A stretch of 64,000 nt of DNA from Methylobacillus gramineus (GTDB taxonomy: Bacteria > Pseudomonadota > Gammaproteobacteria > Burkholderiales > Methylophilaceae), in NCBI RefSeq assembly GCF_020532675.1, contig NZ_JAJAVE010000002.1, forward strand, positions 1-64,000. The letters are read 5' to 3'. Positions within the stretch are counted from its first letter, which is position 1. Every line of letters starts with the position of its first letter. The notes below the pieces were generated by a model that ran no database searches, was not told where the DNA came from, and saw nothing but the letters and a program-made list of their open reading frames with translations. Shown here one piece after another: positions 1-10,585 of this stretch. The translations under genes were made by a program, and so were the position numbers.

Positions 1-112
1 TGGCGGCCATAGCGAATTGGACCCACCCCTTCCCATCTCGAACAGGGCCGTGAAACGATTCTGCGCCAATGATAGTATACTTCTCGTATGCGAAAGTAGG
101 TCACCGCCAGGC
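1..112 (+). rRNA. rrf: 5S ribosomal RNA, 5' end cut by the window edge
   Basis: The first 112 bases match the 5S rRNA pattern: CCACCCCTTCCCATC and GAACAGGGCCGTGAAACG in the middle, and a 3' strand ending in CACCGCCAGGC that pairs with the 5' strand beginning at the window edge. About three or four 5' bases are missing. This is the distal end of an rRNA operon lying to the left. Confidence 0.93.
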
Positions 113-148
113 TTTTATTTAAAATTCACTTCTGTGAGTTTATGCAAT

Positions 149-175
149 AGCCCTCTATATGAGGGCTTTTGTTTT
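149..175 (+). terminator. Rho-independent terminator of the rRNA operon
   Basis: A seven-base stem, AGCCCTC (149-155) with GAGGGCT (161-167) around a TATAT loop, is followed by a T-rich run. It lies 36 bases after the 5S gene and closes the rRNA transcript before the rimP promoter. Confidence 0.85.
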
Positions 176-179
176 TGTT

Positions 180-209
180 TTATCAATTCTATTTAGAGAT
201 TGATATAAT
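180..209 (+). promoter_or_regulatory. Sigma-70 promoter of the rimP-nusA-infB operon
   Basis: An extended -10 element, TGATATAAT (201-209), matches the TGnTATAAT consensus exactly. The -35 candidate TTATCA (180-185, 18-base spacer) is weak, as is usual with extended -10 promoters. Transcription would begin near 216, just before the leader hairpin. Confidence 0.7.
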
Positions 210-215
210 GGGATT

Positions 216-274
216 CTTTGGGATGGGCGTTAAGCCCATTTTTTATTTGTGAAAACCGTGGTTTAGGGTTTGAT
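216..274 (+). promoter_or_regulatory. rimP leader with terminator-like hairpin
   Basis: The predicted transcript starts almost directly with a hairpin, ATGGGC (223-228) and GCCCAT (234-239) around GTTAA, followed by TTTTTTATTT. This has the form of an intrinsic terminator placed before the first gene. A rimP-leader RNA family with a putative attenuator has been described in Proteobacteria. Membership of that family is inferred from position and shape, and regulation is not shown. Confidence 0.55.
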
Positions 275-709
275 ATGCAGGATTTATACACATTGTTGGA
301 TAAGTCTCTGGCTCAATTGGGCTATGAGCTGGTTGATATGGAGATGTCCAATCGCGGCAAGTTGATACGCTTGTTTATTGACAAGCCTGAGGGTATCGAC
401 ATTGATGATTGCGTGTTGGTGAGTAACCATCTGAGTGACCTGCTGGCAGTTGAGCATGATATTGATTACGACAGGCTCGAGGTTTCATCGCCTGGTATTG
501 ATCGAGTATTGAAAAAAGAAACAGATTATGTGCGTTTTGCTGGCGAGCGAGCGCAGGTTAAATTGCGCGTTCCGGTTGAAGGCAGGAAGAATTTTATAGG
601 CATATTGCGTGGCTTGGATCAGGGTAGCCTAGTGATTGAATGTGATGGTGTAGAGCAACGTGTTGCATTATCAAATATCGACAAGGCAAGATTATCCCCT
701 GAGTTCTAA
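275..709 (+). CDS. rimP: Ribosome maturation factor RimP
   Basis: This 144-residue protein matches RimP, the cytoplasmic factor that assists 30S subunit maturation. The N-terminal alpha/beta domain starts MQDLYTLLDKSL and includes the RGKLIRLFIDKPEGI and DIDYDRLEVSSPGIDR segments typical of the family. A C-terminal Sm-like beta domain follows from about residue 85. The ATG at 275 is preferred over an in-frame ATG at 218, because the extra 19 residues would be encoded by the leader hairpin and do not look like RimP. It heads the conserved rimP-nusA-infB operon, 27 bases ahead of nusA. Confidence 0.96.
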   Translation: MQDLYTLLDKSLAQLGYELVDMEMSNRGKLIRLFIDKPEGIDIDDCVLVSNHLSDLLAVEHDIDYDRLEVSSPGIDRVLKKETDYVRFAGERAQVKLRVPVEGRKNFIGILRGLDQGSLVIECDGVEQRVALSNIDKARLSPEF

Positions 710-736
710 GCACCAAATTTTTTGGCGGAGATTGAA

Positions 737-2203
737 ATGAGTCGCGAAATATTATTATTGGTTGATGCACTGGCCCACGAGAAAAATGTGGCTAAGGCTG
801 TGATTTTTACTGCATTGGAGCTAGCTCTGGCTTCTGCAACCAAAAAACGTTTCACTGAAGATGCCGATGTCCGTGTAGAGATTGACCGTGAAAATGGCGA
901 GTATAATTCCTTCCGTCGCTGGCAAGTGGTGGCTGAAGATGTACTGGAAAATCCAGATGCTCAGATCGCCATAGGCGATGAACGCGCTCAAAATCTACCA
1001 GAAGGCGAGTATATCGAGGAGCCTTTGGAGTCGGTGGAATTTGGTCGTATTGGTGCGCAAGCTGCAAAGCAGGTTATTCTGCAAAAAGTGCGGGAAGCCG
1101 AGCGTGAGCAAATTCTCGATGATTTTCTCGCTCGTAAAGAGCATTTGGTCACTGGTGTGATCAAGCGCATGGAAAAAGGCAATGCCATCATCGAGGTGGG
1201 CAGGATTGAATCGATCTTGCCGCGCGAGCAGATGATTCCTAAGGAAAATCTGCGTGTGGGTGATAGGGTGCGTGCGTATTTATCCCGCATTGAGCGCGGT
1301 GGACGGGGTCCACAATTAATTTTGTCACGTATTGCACCTGAGTTTCTTATCAAGTTATTTGAACTTGAAGTACCTGAAATTGAAGAAGGCTTGTTGGAAA
1401 TCAGGTCTGCGGCACGTGATCCTGGATTACGTTCCAAGATAGCCGTTAAATCCAATGATCAGCGTCTTGATCCTGTGGGTACTTGTGTCGGCATGCGTGG
1501 TTCACGTGTACAGGCAGTTACTGGTGAATTGGCTGGTGAGCGTGTGGATATCGTACTCTGGTCGATGGAGCCTGCACAGTTTGTTATTAATGCCATGGCA
1601 CCTGCAGAGGTATCAGGCATTGTAGTCGACGAAGATGCCCATAGCATGGATGTGATTGTTGACGAAGAGCAGTTAGCTCAAGCGATTGGCCGTAGTGGTC
1701 AAAATGTGCGCTTGGCCTCTGAGTTGACCGGTTGGACATTGAATATTCTGACCGAAGAAGAAGCTGCAAAGAAAAACGAAGAAGAGCATACCGGTATTCT
1801 GCAGTTGTTTGTAGACAAGTTGGATGTGGATGAAGAGGTGGCTGATATTCTGGTGCAAGAAGGATTCAGTACACTGGAAGAGATTGCTTACGTGCCATTG
1901 TCCGAAATGAGCGAGATTGAAGCATTTGATGAAGACACCATCAACGAGTTGCGCAAACGCGCACGTGCAGCACTATTGACCGAAGCCATTGCTAAGGAGG
2001 AAAAGGTTGAGGAAGCTTCCGAAGATCTGTTGACGATGGACGGAATGGACGAGGCTACGGCTCGTACTTTGGCTTCAAAGGGTGTTTCTACGATGGATGA
2101 TTTGGCCGATCTGGCGGTAGATGATCTGGTGGAATTGACCGGCATGGATATTGAGCGCGCTAAGCAGTTAATCATGACAGCACGTGCTCCCTGGTTTGCT
2201 TAA
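737..2203 (+). CDS. nusA: Transcription termination/antitermination protein NusA
   Basis: NusA binds RNA polymerase and nascent RNA and modulates pausing, termination and antitermination. The 488 residues show the expected order: an N-terminal polymerase-binding domain beginning [12 protein letters not shown], an S1 domain around 130-200, two KH domains (for example [11 protein letters not shown] and [15 protein letters not shown]), and two C-terminal acidic repeats of the gamma/betaproteobacterial form. The start at 737 has GGAG six bases upstream. The in-frame TTG at 722 is less likely. It lies between rimP and infB. Confidence 0.97.
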   Translation: MSREILLLVDALAHEKNVAKAVIFTALELALASATKKRFTEDADVRVEIDRENGEYNSFRRWQVVAEDVLENPDAQIAIGDERAQNLPEGEYIEEPLESVEFGRIGAQAAKQVILQKVREAEREQILDDFLARKEHLVTGVIKRMEKGNAIIEVGRIESILPREQMIPKENLRVGDRVRAYLSRIERGGRGPQLILSRIAPEFLIKLFELEVPEIEEGLLEIRSAARDPGLRSKIAVKSNDQRLDPVGTCVGMRGSRVQAVTGELAGERVDIVLWSMEPAQFVINAMAPAEVSGIVVDEDAHSMDVIVDEEQLAQAIGRSGQNVRLASELTGWTLNILTEEEAAKKNEEEHTGILQLFVDKLDVDEEVADILVQEGFSTLEEIAYVPLSEMSEIEAFDEDTINELRKRARAALLTEAIAKEEKVEEASEDLLTMDGMDEATARTLASKGVSTMDDLADLAVDDLVELTGMDIERAKQLIMTARAPWFA

Positions 2204-2253
2204 GCCGCAAGAGTGGATTTGCGCAAAGTAGATTTAGCATAGCTAAAAAGAAA

Positions 2254-2272
2254 TGCACTGTGAAACAGTGCA
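2254..2272 (+). other. Small hairpin between nusA and infB
   Basis: A perfect seven-base stem, TGCACTG (2254-2260) with CAGTGCA (2266-2272), sits 25 bases before the infB start codon. There is no T-run, so it is not a standard terminator. It could be an mRNA processing or stability element. The function is unknown. Confidence 0.35.
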
Positions 2273-2296
2273 AACAGAAGAGACTGGAGTAACAGA

Positions 2297-5044
2297 ATGG
2301 GACAATCGAGCGTAGCACAGTTTGCCAATGAATTAGGGCTGCCGGCTGAACTGCTTCTGGAGCAACTGAAAGGTGCTGGCGTTAATAAATTAGCGTATGA
2401 GGATACCCTGACGGAACAGGATAAGACCTCGTTGCTAGAGTATTTGCGCAAAGAGCATGGCGGACAGGCGCCCAAGGACAAGATTACGCTTACCCGTAAG
2501 CAGGTAACTGAAATCAAGAAGTCAGATAGCAGCGGCAAGGCTCGTACCATACAGGTTGAAGTGCGCAAAAAACGCGTGCTGGTCCGTCGGGATTCCCCAC
2601 TTGATTCTGTCAGCGAAGAAGAGCCATTGATTGAAGTGTTGGCAGAGCAGCCTGTTGAGGTTGCCGCTGAACTTCATGTTGAGCCTGAAATTGTAGCGCC
2701 GGTTGAGGTTGTAGCTGAAATTGAGCCTGAAGTGGCTGAGCCTGTGATTGAAGCCGTGCCACAAGTGATTGAGGCTGAAAAAGCACCTGAAGAAGTGAAG
2801 GCGGAAGAGTCTGCCCCAGCACCGGTGCCTGAAAAAGCAGTTGAGCCTGCTGTCCGTACCAGATTGACGGCTAAAGAGATTTTTGGGGCAGATGAGCTTG
2901 CCTTGCGTGAAAAGGAAGCCAAGCGGCACGCTGCTCTGGCTGCCATTCAGGCTGATGATTTACGCAAGAAGCAGGAACTGGCGCAGCGTCGTGTGGAAGA
3001 AGAGGCAAAACGTGCTGCCGCTGCTCTGGCTGCCACTACCAAGCTGTCTGAAGGGACGTTGCATAAGCCTGCGGCAAAAGAAGCGCCAAAAGTGGATGAC
3101 AAGGGCGCCAAGAAGGGTGCCAAGACTGCCAAGGTGTGGCCCGATAGCGATAACAAGAAGCGCGGCGGTGTTAAAGGACGTGGTGATTCAGCTGGCGCCA
3201 CAGGATGGCGTGCGCACAAGGGCAAGGCATCCAAGTCGCAAAAGAATGATAGTGATCAGCAACATGCATTCAATGCGCCAACAGAGCCTATTGTGCATGA
3301 GGTATTGGTCCCGGAAACTATTTCCGTGGGTGATCTTGCTCATAAGATGGCAGTGAAAGCCAGTGAGGTGATCAAGGCGCTCATGAAGATGGGCATGATG
3401 GTCACAATTAACCAGGTATTGGATCAGGAAACCGCGATTATTATCGTGGAAGAAATGGGCCACAATGCCAAAGCGGCTGCTTCAAATGATCCGGAAACTT
3501 TCCTGGATGATGAAGAGCATGCAGAAGCCATACAGGAATCGCGTCCGCCGGTAGTGACCGTGATGGGTCATGTTGATCACGGTAAAACCTCGTTGCTGGA
3601 TTATATCCGCCGTAGCCGTGTGGCTTCTGGTGAGGCCGGTGGGATTACCCAGCATATTGGCGCTTACCATGTGGAAACTCCACGCGGGATGGTGACTTTC
3701 CTCGACACCCCTGGCCATGAAGCGTTTACTGCAATGCGAGCCCGTGGAGCCAAGGCGACTGACGTCGTGGTCCTGGTCGTGGCAGCCGATGATGGTGTGA
3801 TGCCGCAAACCATTGAAGCGGTACACCATGCCAAGGCGGCTGGAGTGCCACTGGTGGTGGCTGTGAACAAAATTGATAAGCCTGAAGCCAGTCCGGAACG
3901 CGTCAAGCAGGAACTGGTGACGCATTCCGTGGTGCCTGAAGACTGGGGTGGTGACACCATGTTTGTGGAAGTCTCTGCCAAAACCGGTGTGGGTATCGAT
4001 AACTTGCTGGAAGCGGTTCTGCTGCAGGCTGAAGTGCTTGAGCTTACAGCCGCCAAGAATACGCCTGCCAAGGGATTGGTCATTGAAGGCCGTCTCGATA
4101 AGGGTCGTGGTCCTGTATCTACGATTCTGGTGCAATCTGGAACGCTGAAGCGTGGCGATATGATATTGGCGGGCACTGCGTATGGACGTGTACGTGCAAT
4201 GCTGGATGAATCCGGTGCCGACGTGAAGGAAGCTGGTCCATCAATCCCGGTTGAAATTCTGGGCTTATCGGATGTGGCAAGTGCTGGCGAAGAAGTAATT
4301 GTGTTGAATGATGAGCGCAAGGCCCGTGAAATCGCCCTGTTCCGTCAAGGCAAGTTCCGCGACGTTAAACTGGCACGCCAGCAGGCGGCCAAGTTGGAGA
4401 ACATGTTCCAGCAGATGGGTGAAGGCGAAGTCAAGGTATTGCCGCTGATCATTAAATCGGACGTGCAAGGTTCTTACGAAGCATTGGCGACTTCTTTGCA
4501 GAAATTGTCTACTGATGAAGTCAAGGTCAACATTATTCATACCGGTGTGGGTGCCATTACCGAGTCTGACGTCAACCTGGCTGCAGCATCCAAAACGGTG
4601 GTGATCGGTTTCAATGTGCGTGCAGATGCAGGGGCGCGTAAGTTGATTGAAAGCTCAGGCGTTGATGTGCGCTACTACACCATCATCTACGAAGCCGTGG
4701 ATGAAGTGAAAGCGGCGCTGGGCGGCATGTTGTCGCCAGAGCAGAAGGAAAGCGTGATTGGTACCGTGGAAATCCGCGAAGTCTTCCGTATTTCTCGAGT
4801 AGGTGCTGTCGCTGGTTGTTATGTGCAGGATGGTGTCATCCGCCGTAACTCCAAGATTCGCCTGTTGCGTGACAACGTTGTTATCCATACCGGTGATTTA
4901 GATTCATTGAAACGCTTCAAGGATGACGTCAAGGAAGTGAAATCCAACTTTGAATGTGGCTTGTCTCTGAAGAACTACAATGAAATTGAAGTTGGCGATA
5001 TCCTCGAAGTATTCGAAGTCGTTGAAATAGCGAGAACCCTCTAA
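2297..5044 (+). CDS. infB: Translation initiation factor IF-2
   Basis: IF-2 is the GTPase that brings initiator fMet-tRNA to the 30S subunit and promotes subunit joining. This 915-residue form has an IF2 N-terminal domain at 1-55, a long charged linker rich in Glu, Pro, Val and Ala (about 95-200) then Lys, and a second IF2-N domain near 335-390. The G domain has GHVDHGKT at about 423-430, DTPGH, NKID and SAKTG, followed by the C-terminal domains. GGAGTAACAG before the ATG gives a ribosome binding site. The length and domain order are normal for Proteobacteria. Confidence 0.97.
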   Translation: MGQSSVAQFANELGLPAELLLEQLKGAGVNKLAYEDTLTEQDKTSLLEYLRKEHGGQAPKDKITLTRKQVTEIKKSDSSGKARTIQVEVRKKRVLVRRDSPLDSVSEEEPLIEVLAEQPVEVAAELHVEPEIVAPVEVVAEIEPEVAEPVIEAVPQVIEAEKAPEEVKAEESAPAPVPEKAVEPAVRTRLTAKEIFGADELALREKEAKRHAALAAIQADDLRKKQELAQRRVEEEAKRAAAALAATTKLSEGTLHKPAAKEAPKVDDKGAKKGAKTAKVWPDSDNKKRGGVKGRGDSAGATGWRAHKGKASKSQKNDSDQQHAFNAPTEPIVHEVLVPETISVGDLAHKMAVKASEVIKALMKMGMMVTINQVLDQETAIIIVEEMGHNAKAAASNDPETFLDDEEHAEAIQESRPPVVTVMGHVDHGKTSLLDYIRRSRVASGEAGGITQHIGAYHVETPRGMVTFLDTPGHEAFTAMRARGAKATDVVVLVVAADDGVMPQTIEAVHHAKAAGVPLVVAVNKIDKPEASPERVKQELVTHSVVPEDWGGDTMFVEVSAKTGVGIDNLLEAVLLQAEVLELTAAKNTPAKGLVIEGRLDKGRGPVSTILVQSGTLKRGDMILAGTAYGRVRAMLDESGADVKEAGPSIPVEILGLSDVASAGEEVIVLNDERKAREIALFRQGKFRDVKLARQQAAKLENMFQQMGEGEVKVLPLIIKSDVQGSYEALATSLQKLSTDEVKVNIIHTGVGAITESDVNLAAASKTVVIGFNVRADAGARKLIESSGVDVRYYTIIYEAVDEVKAALGGMLSPEQKESVIGTVEIREVFRISRVGAVAGCYVQDGVIRRNSKIRLLRDNVVIHTGDLDSLKRFKDDVKEVKSNFECGLSLKNYNEIEVGDILEVFEVVEIARTL

Positions 5045-5048
5045 GCTT

Positions 5049-5420
5049 ATGGCTAAGGTATTCTCAAGAAGTGATCGAGTGGCAGAGCAGATTCAGCGAG
5101 AAATGGCTGATCTGCTCCAGTTTGAGGTCAAAGACCCACGCGTGGGTATGGTGACGGTGACAGAGGTTGAAGTCACTGGTGACATGGCACATGCAAAGAT
5201 CTATTACACCGCCTCAGCAGGCACTGCGGAGTTGCAAAAAGGGCTGGAGAAAACCGCGGGTTTTCTGCGTAGCCAGCTGGCCAAACGCTTGTTGCTGAGA
5301 ACAGTACCGCAACTGCATTTTGTTTATGATGCCTCGATTGATCGTGGCATGCACATCGCCAAGCTGATTGATGATGTGCTCTCATCACCTTCAGTGGATG
5401 ATGAGCAGGGCAGCAAGTAA
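5049..5420 (+). CDS. rbfA: Ribosome-binding factor A
   Basis: RbfA is a small KH-type protein needed for late 16S rRNA processing and cold adaptation of the 30S subunit. The 123 residues begin with FSRSDRVAEQIQREMADLL and contain VKDPRVGMVTVTEVEVTGD and the C-terminal VPQLHFVYDASIDRG, all characteristic. It follows infB by four bases and precedes truB by 19, which is the standard operon order. The strong operon linkage suggests translational coupling. Confidence 0.96.
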   Translation: MAKVFSRSDRVAEQIQREMADLLQFEVKDPRVGMVTVTEVEVTGDMAHAKIYYTASAGTAELQKGLEKTAGFLRSQLAKRLLLRTVPQLHFVYDASIDRGMHIAKLIDDVLSSPSVDDEQGSK

Positions 5421-5439
5421 TCACAAGGCTGGATAGGGT

Positions 5440-6351
5440 TTGCAGTTCAAACGCATCAAACGCCATGTCAATGGCGTTCTGCTACTGGATAAGCCGCTGG
5501 GAATTTCTTCCAATCAGGCATTGCAGATAGTGAAACGGCATTACCAGGCTGCCAAAGCTGGTCATACTGGTAGTTTGGATCCCTTGGCAACAGGCTTGCT
5601 ACCGATTTGCCTGGGTGAGGCGACCAAGTTTTCACATTTTTTACTGGATGCAGATAAAAGTTATCGGGCATTGGTCAGGTTAGGATCAACGACGACGACT
5701 GGCGATGCGGAAGGGGCAGTGCTTAGCACTGCCGAAGTAGATGTAAGCCTGCTGCAGATAGAACAGGTCTTGCTGAAGTTTACTGGCGAGATTGAGCAAG
5801 TTCCGCCTATGTATTCAGCGCTGAAGCATCAAGGCAAGGCCTTGTATGAGTATGCGCGGGATGGGGTGGAGATTGAGAGACCGGCGCGCCGTATTACTAT
5901 CCACGGAATCAGGTTGGAAAAGTTTGATATTGATGCGGGTGTGCTTGAAATAGTGGTGAGCTGTAGCAAAGGTACTTATATTCGGACTTTGGCCGAAGAT
6001 ATAGGCTGTGCGTTGGGCTGTGGTGCTCATTTGGGCGGTTTGCGCCGTTTGAGCACGGCACATTTTCAGCTACAGGATGCATTTACGCTGGAACAGCTTG
6101 AAGCCATGAGCGCTGAGGCTAGAGATGACATTTTGCTCTCGCCGGATGCGGCAGTGGCGGATATGCAGGTAGTAAAACTGGATGACGATAGCGCTTTTTA
6201 CCTGTTACAAGGGCAAGCGGTATGGAAACCTAATACCCGGATTGATGGATTATTCAGGATATACCGGGAGAGTGGCGAATTTCTTGGGTTGGGCGAGCAG
6301 GATGCCAGCGGAAAAATCGCTCCCAAAAGATTAGTCGTAATAAAAGCATGA
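5440..6351 (+). CDS. truB: tRNA pseudouridine-55 synthase
   Basis: TruB converts U55 in the T loop of tRNAs to pseudouridine. The catalytic motif GHTGSLDPLATGLL (residues 41-54) carries the catalytic Asp47, and downstream FTGEIEQVPPMYSALK and SKGTYIRTLAEDIG are family landmarks. A C-terminal PUA-like region follows to residue 303. The start is a TTG at 5440 with GGATAGGG just upstream. The nearby ATG at 5465 is out of frame, so the rare start codon is well supported. Confidence 0.95.
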   Translation: MQFKRIKRHVNGVLLLDKPLGISSNQALQIVKRHYQAAKAGHTGSLDPLATGLLPICLGEATKFSHFLLDADKSYRALVRLGSTTTTGDAEGAVLSTAEVDVSLLQIEQVLLKFTGEIEQVPPMYSALKHQGKALYEYARDGVEIERPARRITIHGIRLEKFDIDAGVLEIVVSCSKGTYIRTLAEDIGCALGCGAHLGGLRRLSTAHFQLQDAFTLEQLEAMSAEARDDILLSPDAAVADMQVVKLDDDSAFYLLQGQAVWKPNTRIDGLFRIYRESGEFLGLGEQDASGKIAPKRLVVIKA

Positions 6352-6379
6352 AAAATTATATATTTAATATTAGAACCGC

Positions 6380-6409
6380 TTGTTAAGTAATAGATTTTAA
6401 GGTTAAAAT
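6380..6409 (+). promoter_or_regulatory. Sigma-70 promoter of rpsO
   Basis: TTGTTA (6380-6385), an 18-base spacer and TAAAAT (6404-6409) lie in the AT-rich gap between truB and rpsO. The AT-rich bases at 6352-6372 could act as an UP element. rpsO can therefore be transcribed independently of the upstream operon. Confidence 0.6.
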
Positions 6410-6435
6410 GCGCGGTTCAAGAATAGGAGAAAAAG

Positions 6436-6705
6436 ATGTCTATTTCGACTGCTGAAAAAGCCAAGATTGTTGGCGACTATCAACAAGCTGCAAACGATAC
6501 TGGCTCCCCAGAAGTGCAAGTGGCACTTTTGAGCAGCCGCATTAGTACATTAACTGATCACTTCAAGGTTAATGCCAAGGATCACCACTCACGTCGTGGT
6601 CTGCTGAAAATGGTAAGTCAGCGCCGCAAGTTGCTGGACTACCTCAAGCGCAAGAATGCTGATCGTTATCGTACATTGATCGAGCGCCTGGGTCTGCGTA
6701 AGTAA
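6436..6705 (+). CDS. rpsO: 30S ribosomal protein S15
   Basis: S15 is a primary 16S rRNA-binding protein. The 89 residues are the usual length and include [32 protein letters not shown] and the C-terminal [20 protein letters not shown] precedes the ATG. It has its own promoter and is followed by a strong hairpin before pnp, the same arrangement as in Escherichia coli, where S15 also autoregulates its mRNA. Autoregulation was not tested here. Confidence 0.97.
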   Translation: MSISTAEKAKIVGDYQQAANDTGSPEVQVALLSSRISTLTDHFKVNAKDHHSRRGLLKMVSQRRKLLDYLKRKNADRYRTLIERLGLRK

Positions 6706-6731
6706 TTATCGCGCACTTGTGAATTCATAAG

Positions 6732-6780
6732 ATAAGCCGAAAGCAAAGCGGAAACGCGATGCTTGTCGGCTTATTTTTTT
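6732..6780 (+). terminator. rpsO-pnp intergenic hairpin (terminator or pnp leader)
   Basis: ATAAGCCGA (6732-6740) pairs with TCGGCTTAT (6766-6774). The stem is extended by AAGC and GCTT across a one-base bulge, and a run of T ends at 6780. It can act as the rpsO terminator and also lies in the pnp leader. In E. coli a hairpin at this place is cut by RNase III during PNPase autoregulation. That role here is inferred. Confidence 0.7.
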
Positions 6781-6798
6781 ATCTAAAGGACATATATC

Positions 6799-8928
6799 GT
6801 GAAAGCAATTAAAAAAACGATTGCCTACGGTCAGCATGAGCTGACCATTGAGACTGGTGAGATTGCTCGCCAGGCTGATGGTGCTGTAGTGGTGAGCTAC
6901 GGTGACACCGTAGTGCTGGTGACTGTGGTTGGAAAACGTGAAGTCAAGGCTGGCCAGGATTTCTTTCCCCTGACTGTGGATTATCAAGAGCGTACTTACG
7001 CGGCTGGTAAGATTCCTGGTGGTTTCTTCAAGCGTGAAGGCCGTCCTTCTGAGAAGGAAACACTGACTTCCCGTTTGATCGATCGCCCATTGCGTCCTCT
7101 GTTCCCGGAAGCCTTTCTGAATGAAGTTCAGATTGTCGCTACTGTGATGTCATCAGATAGCGAAATCGATTCTGATATTCCAGCCATTATTGGTGCTTCC
7201 GCTGCTCTAGCTGTTTCCGGTATTCCATTCTATGGCCCTATCGGTGCTGCACGTGTTGGTTACATCAATGGTGAGTATGTACTCAATCCAACAGCTAGCC
7301 AGCTGAAAGAAACTGAGCTGGATCTGGTGGTAGCTGCGACTAACAGTGCTGTGCTGATGGTGGAATCTGAAGCCAAGGAACTGCCAGAAGACATCATGCT
7401 GGGCTCCGTGGTCTATGGACATGAGCAAATGCAGGCTGTGATCAATGCGATCAATGAGCTGGCTGCTGAAGTGGGTAATGAGCCATGGGATTGGGCTCCA
7501 CCTGCAGAAAATACCGCTTTGATCGAAAAAGTAACGGCAGCGGCTGGCGATGATATTAATGTGGCTTACCAGATCAAATCCAAGGGCGCACGATCTACCA
7601 AGCTGGATGAAGTAAAAAGCCGTGTACTGGCTGAGCTGGTGACTGAAGAAACTTCCAGTGCCGAAGCTGGTGAAATCAAGAACATTCTGCATAATCTGGA
7701 AGCCAAGATTGTACGTAGCCAGATCCTGAATGGTGAACCTCGTATTGATGGTCGTGATACCCGCACTGTGCGTCCTATCAGCATCCGTACTGGCGTATTG
7801 CCGCGCACTCACGGTTCTGCATTGTTCACCCGTGGTGAAACACAGGCTCTGGTGGTTGCTACCCTGGGTACTGGCCGTGATGAGCAGATCATTGATGCAC
7901 TGCAAGGTGAATACACTGATCGCTTTATGCTGCATTACAACATGCCTCCATACGCGACTGGCGAAACTGGCCGCGTTGGTACACCCAAACGTCGTGAAAT
8001 TGGTCATGGTCGTTTGGCCAAGCGTGCTTTGCTGGCTGTATTGCCAAGCAAGGAAGAATTTGGTTATACCATCCGTGTCGTATCGGAAATTACAGAATCT
8101 AACGGCTCCAGCTCCATGGCATCCGTCTGTGGCGGCTGTTTATCCTTGATGGATGCTGGTGTGCCAGTCAAGGCTCATGTCGCGGGTATTGCGATGGGTC
8201 TGATCAAGGAAGGTAACCGTGTAGCGGTCTTGACAGACATTCTGGGTGATGAAGATCACCTGGGCGATATGGACTTTAAGGTAGCGGGTACTGAAAGTGG
8301 TATTACTGCATTGCAAATGGATATCAAAATCACCGGTATCACTGCTGAAATCATGCAGGTTGCATTGTCACAAGCCAAGGAAGGCCGTTTGCACATTCTT
8401 GGCCTGATGAAGGAAGCCATGGGCGAAACCCGCCAGGAACTTTCAGCCTTTGCTCCACGCATCATCACCATGAAGATCAATCCGGAAAAAATCCGTGACG
8501 TGATCGGCAAGGGTGGCGCAGTGATTCGTGCCCTGACTGAAGAAACTGGTACCACCATCGATATCGAAGAGGATGGCACCATCAAGATTGGTTGCATCAG
8601 CGCCGAAGCCGGGGAAGAAGCCAAGAAGCGTATTGAGGCGATTACAGTTGAAGTTGAAGTTGGCCAAGTGTACGAAGGTACCGTGATCAAGCTGCTTGAT
8701 TTTGGCGCGATTGTGACCCTGTTGCCAGGTAAAGATGGCTTGCTGCATATTTCTCAGATTGCCCATCAGCGCGTCAATGCGGTGAGCGACTTCCTGAAGG
8801 AAGGCCAAGTTGTTAAGGTCAAGGTACTTGAAGTTGATGAAAAGGGTCGCGTCCGTTTGAGCGCCAAGGCTTTGATTGAACAGCCTGCCGCGGAAGAGCC
8901 AGCAGCTTCCGAGCAGCAGGATGCTTGA
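6799..8928 (+). CDS. pnp: Polyribonucleotide nucleotidyltransferase (PNPase)
   Basis: PNPase is a trimeric 3'-5' phosphorolytic exoribonuclease of the RNA degradosome. The 709 residues contain two RNase PH domains (the first with [20 protein letters not shown], the second with [15 protein letters not shown] and the core [13 protein letters not shown]), an alpha-helical linker, a KH domain with [17 protein letters not shown] at about 565-581, and an S1 domain from about 620 to 690. The acidic C-terminal tail is short. AAAGGACATAT precedes a GTG start codon. It is followed by a clear terminator. Confidence 0.97.
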   Translation: MKAIKKTIAYGQHELTIETGEIARQADGAVVVSYGDTVVLVTVVGKREVKAGQDFFPLTVDYQERTYAAGKIPGGFFKREGRPSEKETLTSRLIDRPLRPLFPEAFLNEVQIVATVMSSDSEIDSDIPAIIGASAALAVSGIPFYGPIGAARVGYINGEYVLNPTASQLKETELDLVVAATNSAVLMVESEAKELPEDIMLGSVVYGHEQMQAVINAINELAAEVGNEPWDWAPPAENTALIEKVTAAAGDDINVAYQIKSKGARSTKLDEVKSRVLAELVTEETSSAEAGEIKNILHNLEAKIVRSQILNGEPRIDGRDTRTVRPISIRTGVLPRTHGSALFTRGETQALVVATLGTGRDEQIIDALQGEYTDRFMLHYNMPPYATGETGRVGTPKRREIGHGRLAKRALLAVLPSKEEFGYTIRVVSEITESNGSSSMASVCGGCLSLMDAGVPVKAHVAGIAMGLIKEGNRVAVLTDILGDEDHLGDMDFKVAGTESGITALQMDIKITGITAEIMQVALSQAKEGRLHILGLMKEAMGETRQELSAFAPRIITMKINPEKIRDVIGKGGAVIRALTEETGTTIDIEEDGTIKIGCISAEAGEEAKKRIEAITVEVEVGQVYEGTVIKLLDFGAIVTLLPGKDGLLHISQIAHQRVNAVSDFLKEGQVVKVKVLEVDEKGRVRLSAKALIEQPAAEEPAASEQQDA

Positions 8929-8953
8929 TTAGCGACATGAAGCAATAAATAAA

Positions 8954-8981
8954 AAGGCCGGATATCCATCCGGCCTTTTTT
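8954..8981 (+). terminator. Rho-independent terminator after pnp
   Basis: AAGGCCGGAT (8954-8963) pairs perfectly with ATCCGGCCTT (8968-8977) around a four-base loop and is followed by TTTTT. It closes the plus-strand housekeeping operon before the minus-strand dksA gene. Confidence 0.93.
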
Positions 8982-9074
8982 ATGTCTTTAACTTAGGCGC
9001 TATGCAGTGCCGGCAAATTTTGGCTATGCCATCCCACGCCGATAATAACTAGGTCGGCATGATTTACGCACTGT

Positions 9075-9497
9075 TTACTTGGCGACCTGCTTCTCGCGGA
9101 TTTCGTCCAGTGTTTTGCAGTCTATGCACAGGGTTGCTGTTGGGCGAGCTTCCAGCCGTTTCAGGCCAATCTCGATGCCGCATCCATTGCAATAGCCGTA
9201 ATCACCTTCATTAATCTTGGACAGGGTTTCGTCAATCTTCTTGATCAGCTTGCGTTCACGGTCGCGGTTGCGTAACTCAAGAGCCATGTCGGATTCCTGG
9301 CTGGCCCGGTCATTAGGGTCAGCAAACATGGTGACTTCGTCTTGCATGGTGTGGACCGTGCGGTCAATATCATGACTAAGCTCTGCTTTCCAGTCGTTCA
9401 AAATCTTGCGGAAGTGATCGCGTTGCTTTTCATTCATGTACTCCTCATCAGCCTTGGGCTGGTAAGGAACAAATTGTCGTGTAATTGCTTCAGCCAT
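9075..9497 (-). CDS. dksA: RNA polymerase-binding transcription factor DksA
   Basis: DksA enters the secondary channel of RNA polymerase and, with ppGpp, adjusts rRNA and amino-acid promoters. The 140 residues have the coiled-coil tip motif DPNDRA (60-65, DxxDxA) and a four-cysteine zinc finger at Cys103, Cys106, Cys124 and Cys127, so it is the zinc-binding class. The C-terminal helix ends [10 protein letters not shown]. It is monocistronic, between the pnp terminator and folD. Confidence 0.96.
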   Translation of the reverse strand: MAEAITRQFVPYQPKADEEYMNEKQRDHFRKILNDWKAELSHDIDRTVHTMQDEVTMFADPNDRASQESDMALELRNRDRERKLIKKIDETLSKINEGDYGYCNGCGIEIGLKRLEARPTATLCIDCKTLDEIREKQVAK

Positions 9498-9640
9498 GTG
9501 CGCCTTGAAGTTAATTTTTGATTAACAGAAAAATAAAGCAGGCGCAAGTGTACACCGAATAATTCAGTGATGCAAAAGCCTTAACCACCTAGTGTCGGAA
9601 TAAAAGCAGATAGCTTGATACCAGTGGTTTGCTTTCCTGG

Positions 9641-10504
9641 TCAGCTTGGTGTTTTTTCGCGCAACTCAAGCGCTGTCAGCGTGTTCTGCATCAGGGTAGC
9701 CACCGTCATTGGGCCTACACCACCAGGGACGGGCGTGATCCAGCCTGCTCGTTCCTTGGCCACGGCAAACTCCACATCACCGCTGAGGGTTCCATCATCC
9801 AGCCGGGTAATGCCGATATCAATGACGATCGCGCCAGGCTTGATCCATTCCCCCTTGACGAGACCTGCCTTGCCAGCTGCTGCCACCACGATATCGGCGC
9901 GTTCAACATGACCACGCAGATCCTTGGTGTGTCGATGGCAGCTGGTGACTGTACAGCCTGCTAGCAACAATTCCAGCGCCATGGGGCGACCCACATGGTT
10001 GGACACGCCAACCACGACAGCATCCATGCCCAGAATCTTGATATCGGTGGACTCCAGCAGCTTGATTACACCAAACGGTGTGCATGAGCGCAAAGTGGGC
10101 TGCCGGACAGCGAGCCTGCCAATGTTGTAGGGATGGAAGCCATCCACATCCTTGGCTGCGCTGATGGTTTCTATGATCTTCTTTTCTTCTATATGGGCAG
10201 GCAGTGGGGACTGTACCAGGATGCCATCCACCTCATCATCGGCATTGAGCTGAGTGATCAGGCTCAAAAGATCGGCTTCTGTAATGGTCGCTGGCAGATC
10301 ATACGAAAGGGAACGTACACCAGTTTTCTCACAGGCCAGTTTCTTGTTACGGACATAGATGGCGGAAGCGGGATCAGCGCCTACTAAAATCACTGCCAGT
10401 GTTGGCGCACGTAAGCCAGCGGCTAAACGATTGGCTATTAATGATTTTGTCTCGCTTAAGGTGATTTCGGCGATCGCTTTTCCATTGAGGATGTTGGCAG
10501 TCAT
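9641..10504 (-). CDS. folD: Bifunctional methylenetetrahydrofolate dehydrogenase/cyclohydrolase FolD
   Basis: FolD interconverts 5,10-methylene- and 10-formyl-tetrahydrofolate in cytosolic one-carbon metabolism. The 287 residues contain the catalytic lysine region [13 protein letters not shown] (Lys54/55), [25 protein letters not shown], the NADP-binding [17 protein letters not shown] and the C-terminal [14 protein letters not shown]. The usual GRSNIVGRP is GVSNHVGRP here, so the arginine that often contacts the NADP phosphate is a valine. That may alter cofactor preference. If the organism is a methylotroph, the enzyme would also serve one-carbon assimilation or oxidation, which is inference. 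Confidence 0.95.
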   Translation of the reverse strand: MTANILNGKAIAEITLSETKSLIANRLAAGLRAPTLAVILVGADPASAIYVRNKKLACEKTGVRSLSYDLPATITEADLLSLITQLNADDEVDGILVQSPLPAHIEEKKIIETISAAKDVDGFHPYNIGRLAVRQPTLRSCTPFGVIKLLESTDIKILGMDAVVVGVSNHVGRPMALELLLAGCTVTSCHRHTKDLRGHVERADIVVAAAGKAGLVKGEWIKPGAIVIDIGITRLDDGTLSGDVEFAVAKERAGWITPVPGGVGPMTVATLMQNTLTALELREKTPS

Positions 10505-10530
10505 AGCAATTTTTTTGAAAATAATGCGCT

Positions 10531-10539
10531 ATTTTAGCA
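10531..10539 (-). promoter_or_regulatory. Extended -10 element of the folD promoter
   Basis: Read on the minus strand this is TGCTAAAAT, an extended -10 ending 26 bases before the folD start. No convincing -35 is visible. The same TGCTAAAAT element occurs just before valS. Confidence 0.5.
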
Positions 10540-10585
10540 GAATCAGTTTGACCTTCCCTCTGGGATGCGCTATATTTCTCGCCCT

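Noticed and set aside
1590-1600. TGCCATGGCA palindrome inside nusA
   Set aside because: It is the same ten bases found before the FecI genes, but it lies in conserved coding sequence and is most simply a chance match.
7207-8007. A 266-codon open frame on the minus strand inside pnp
   Set aside because: It is fully antisense to a highly conserved gene, has no recognisable domain and arises from codon bias. The same applies to the 217-218 codon frames opposite infB.
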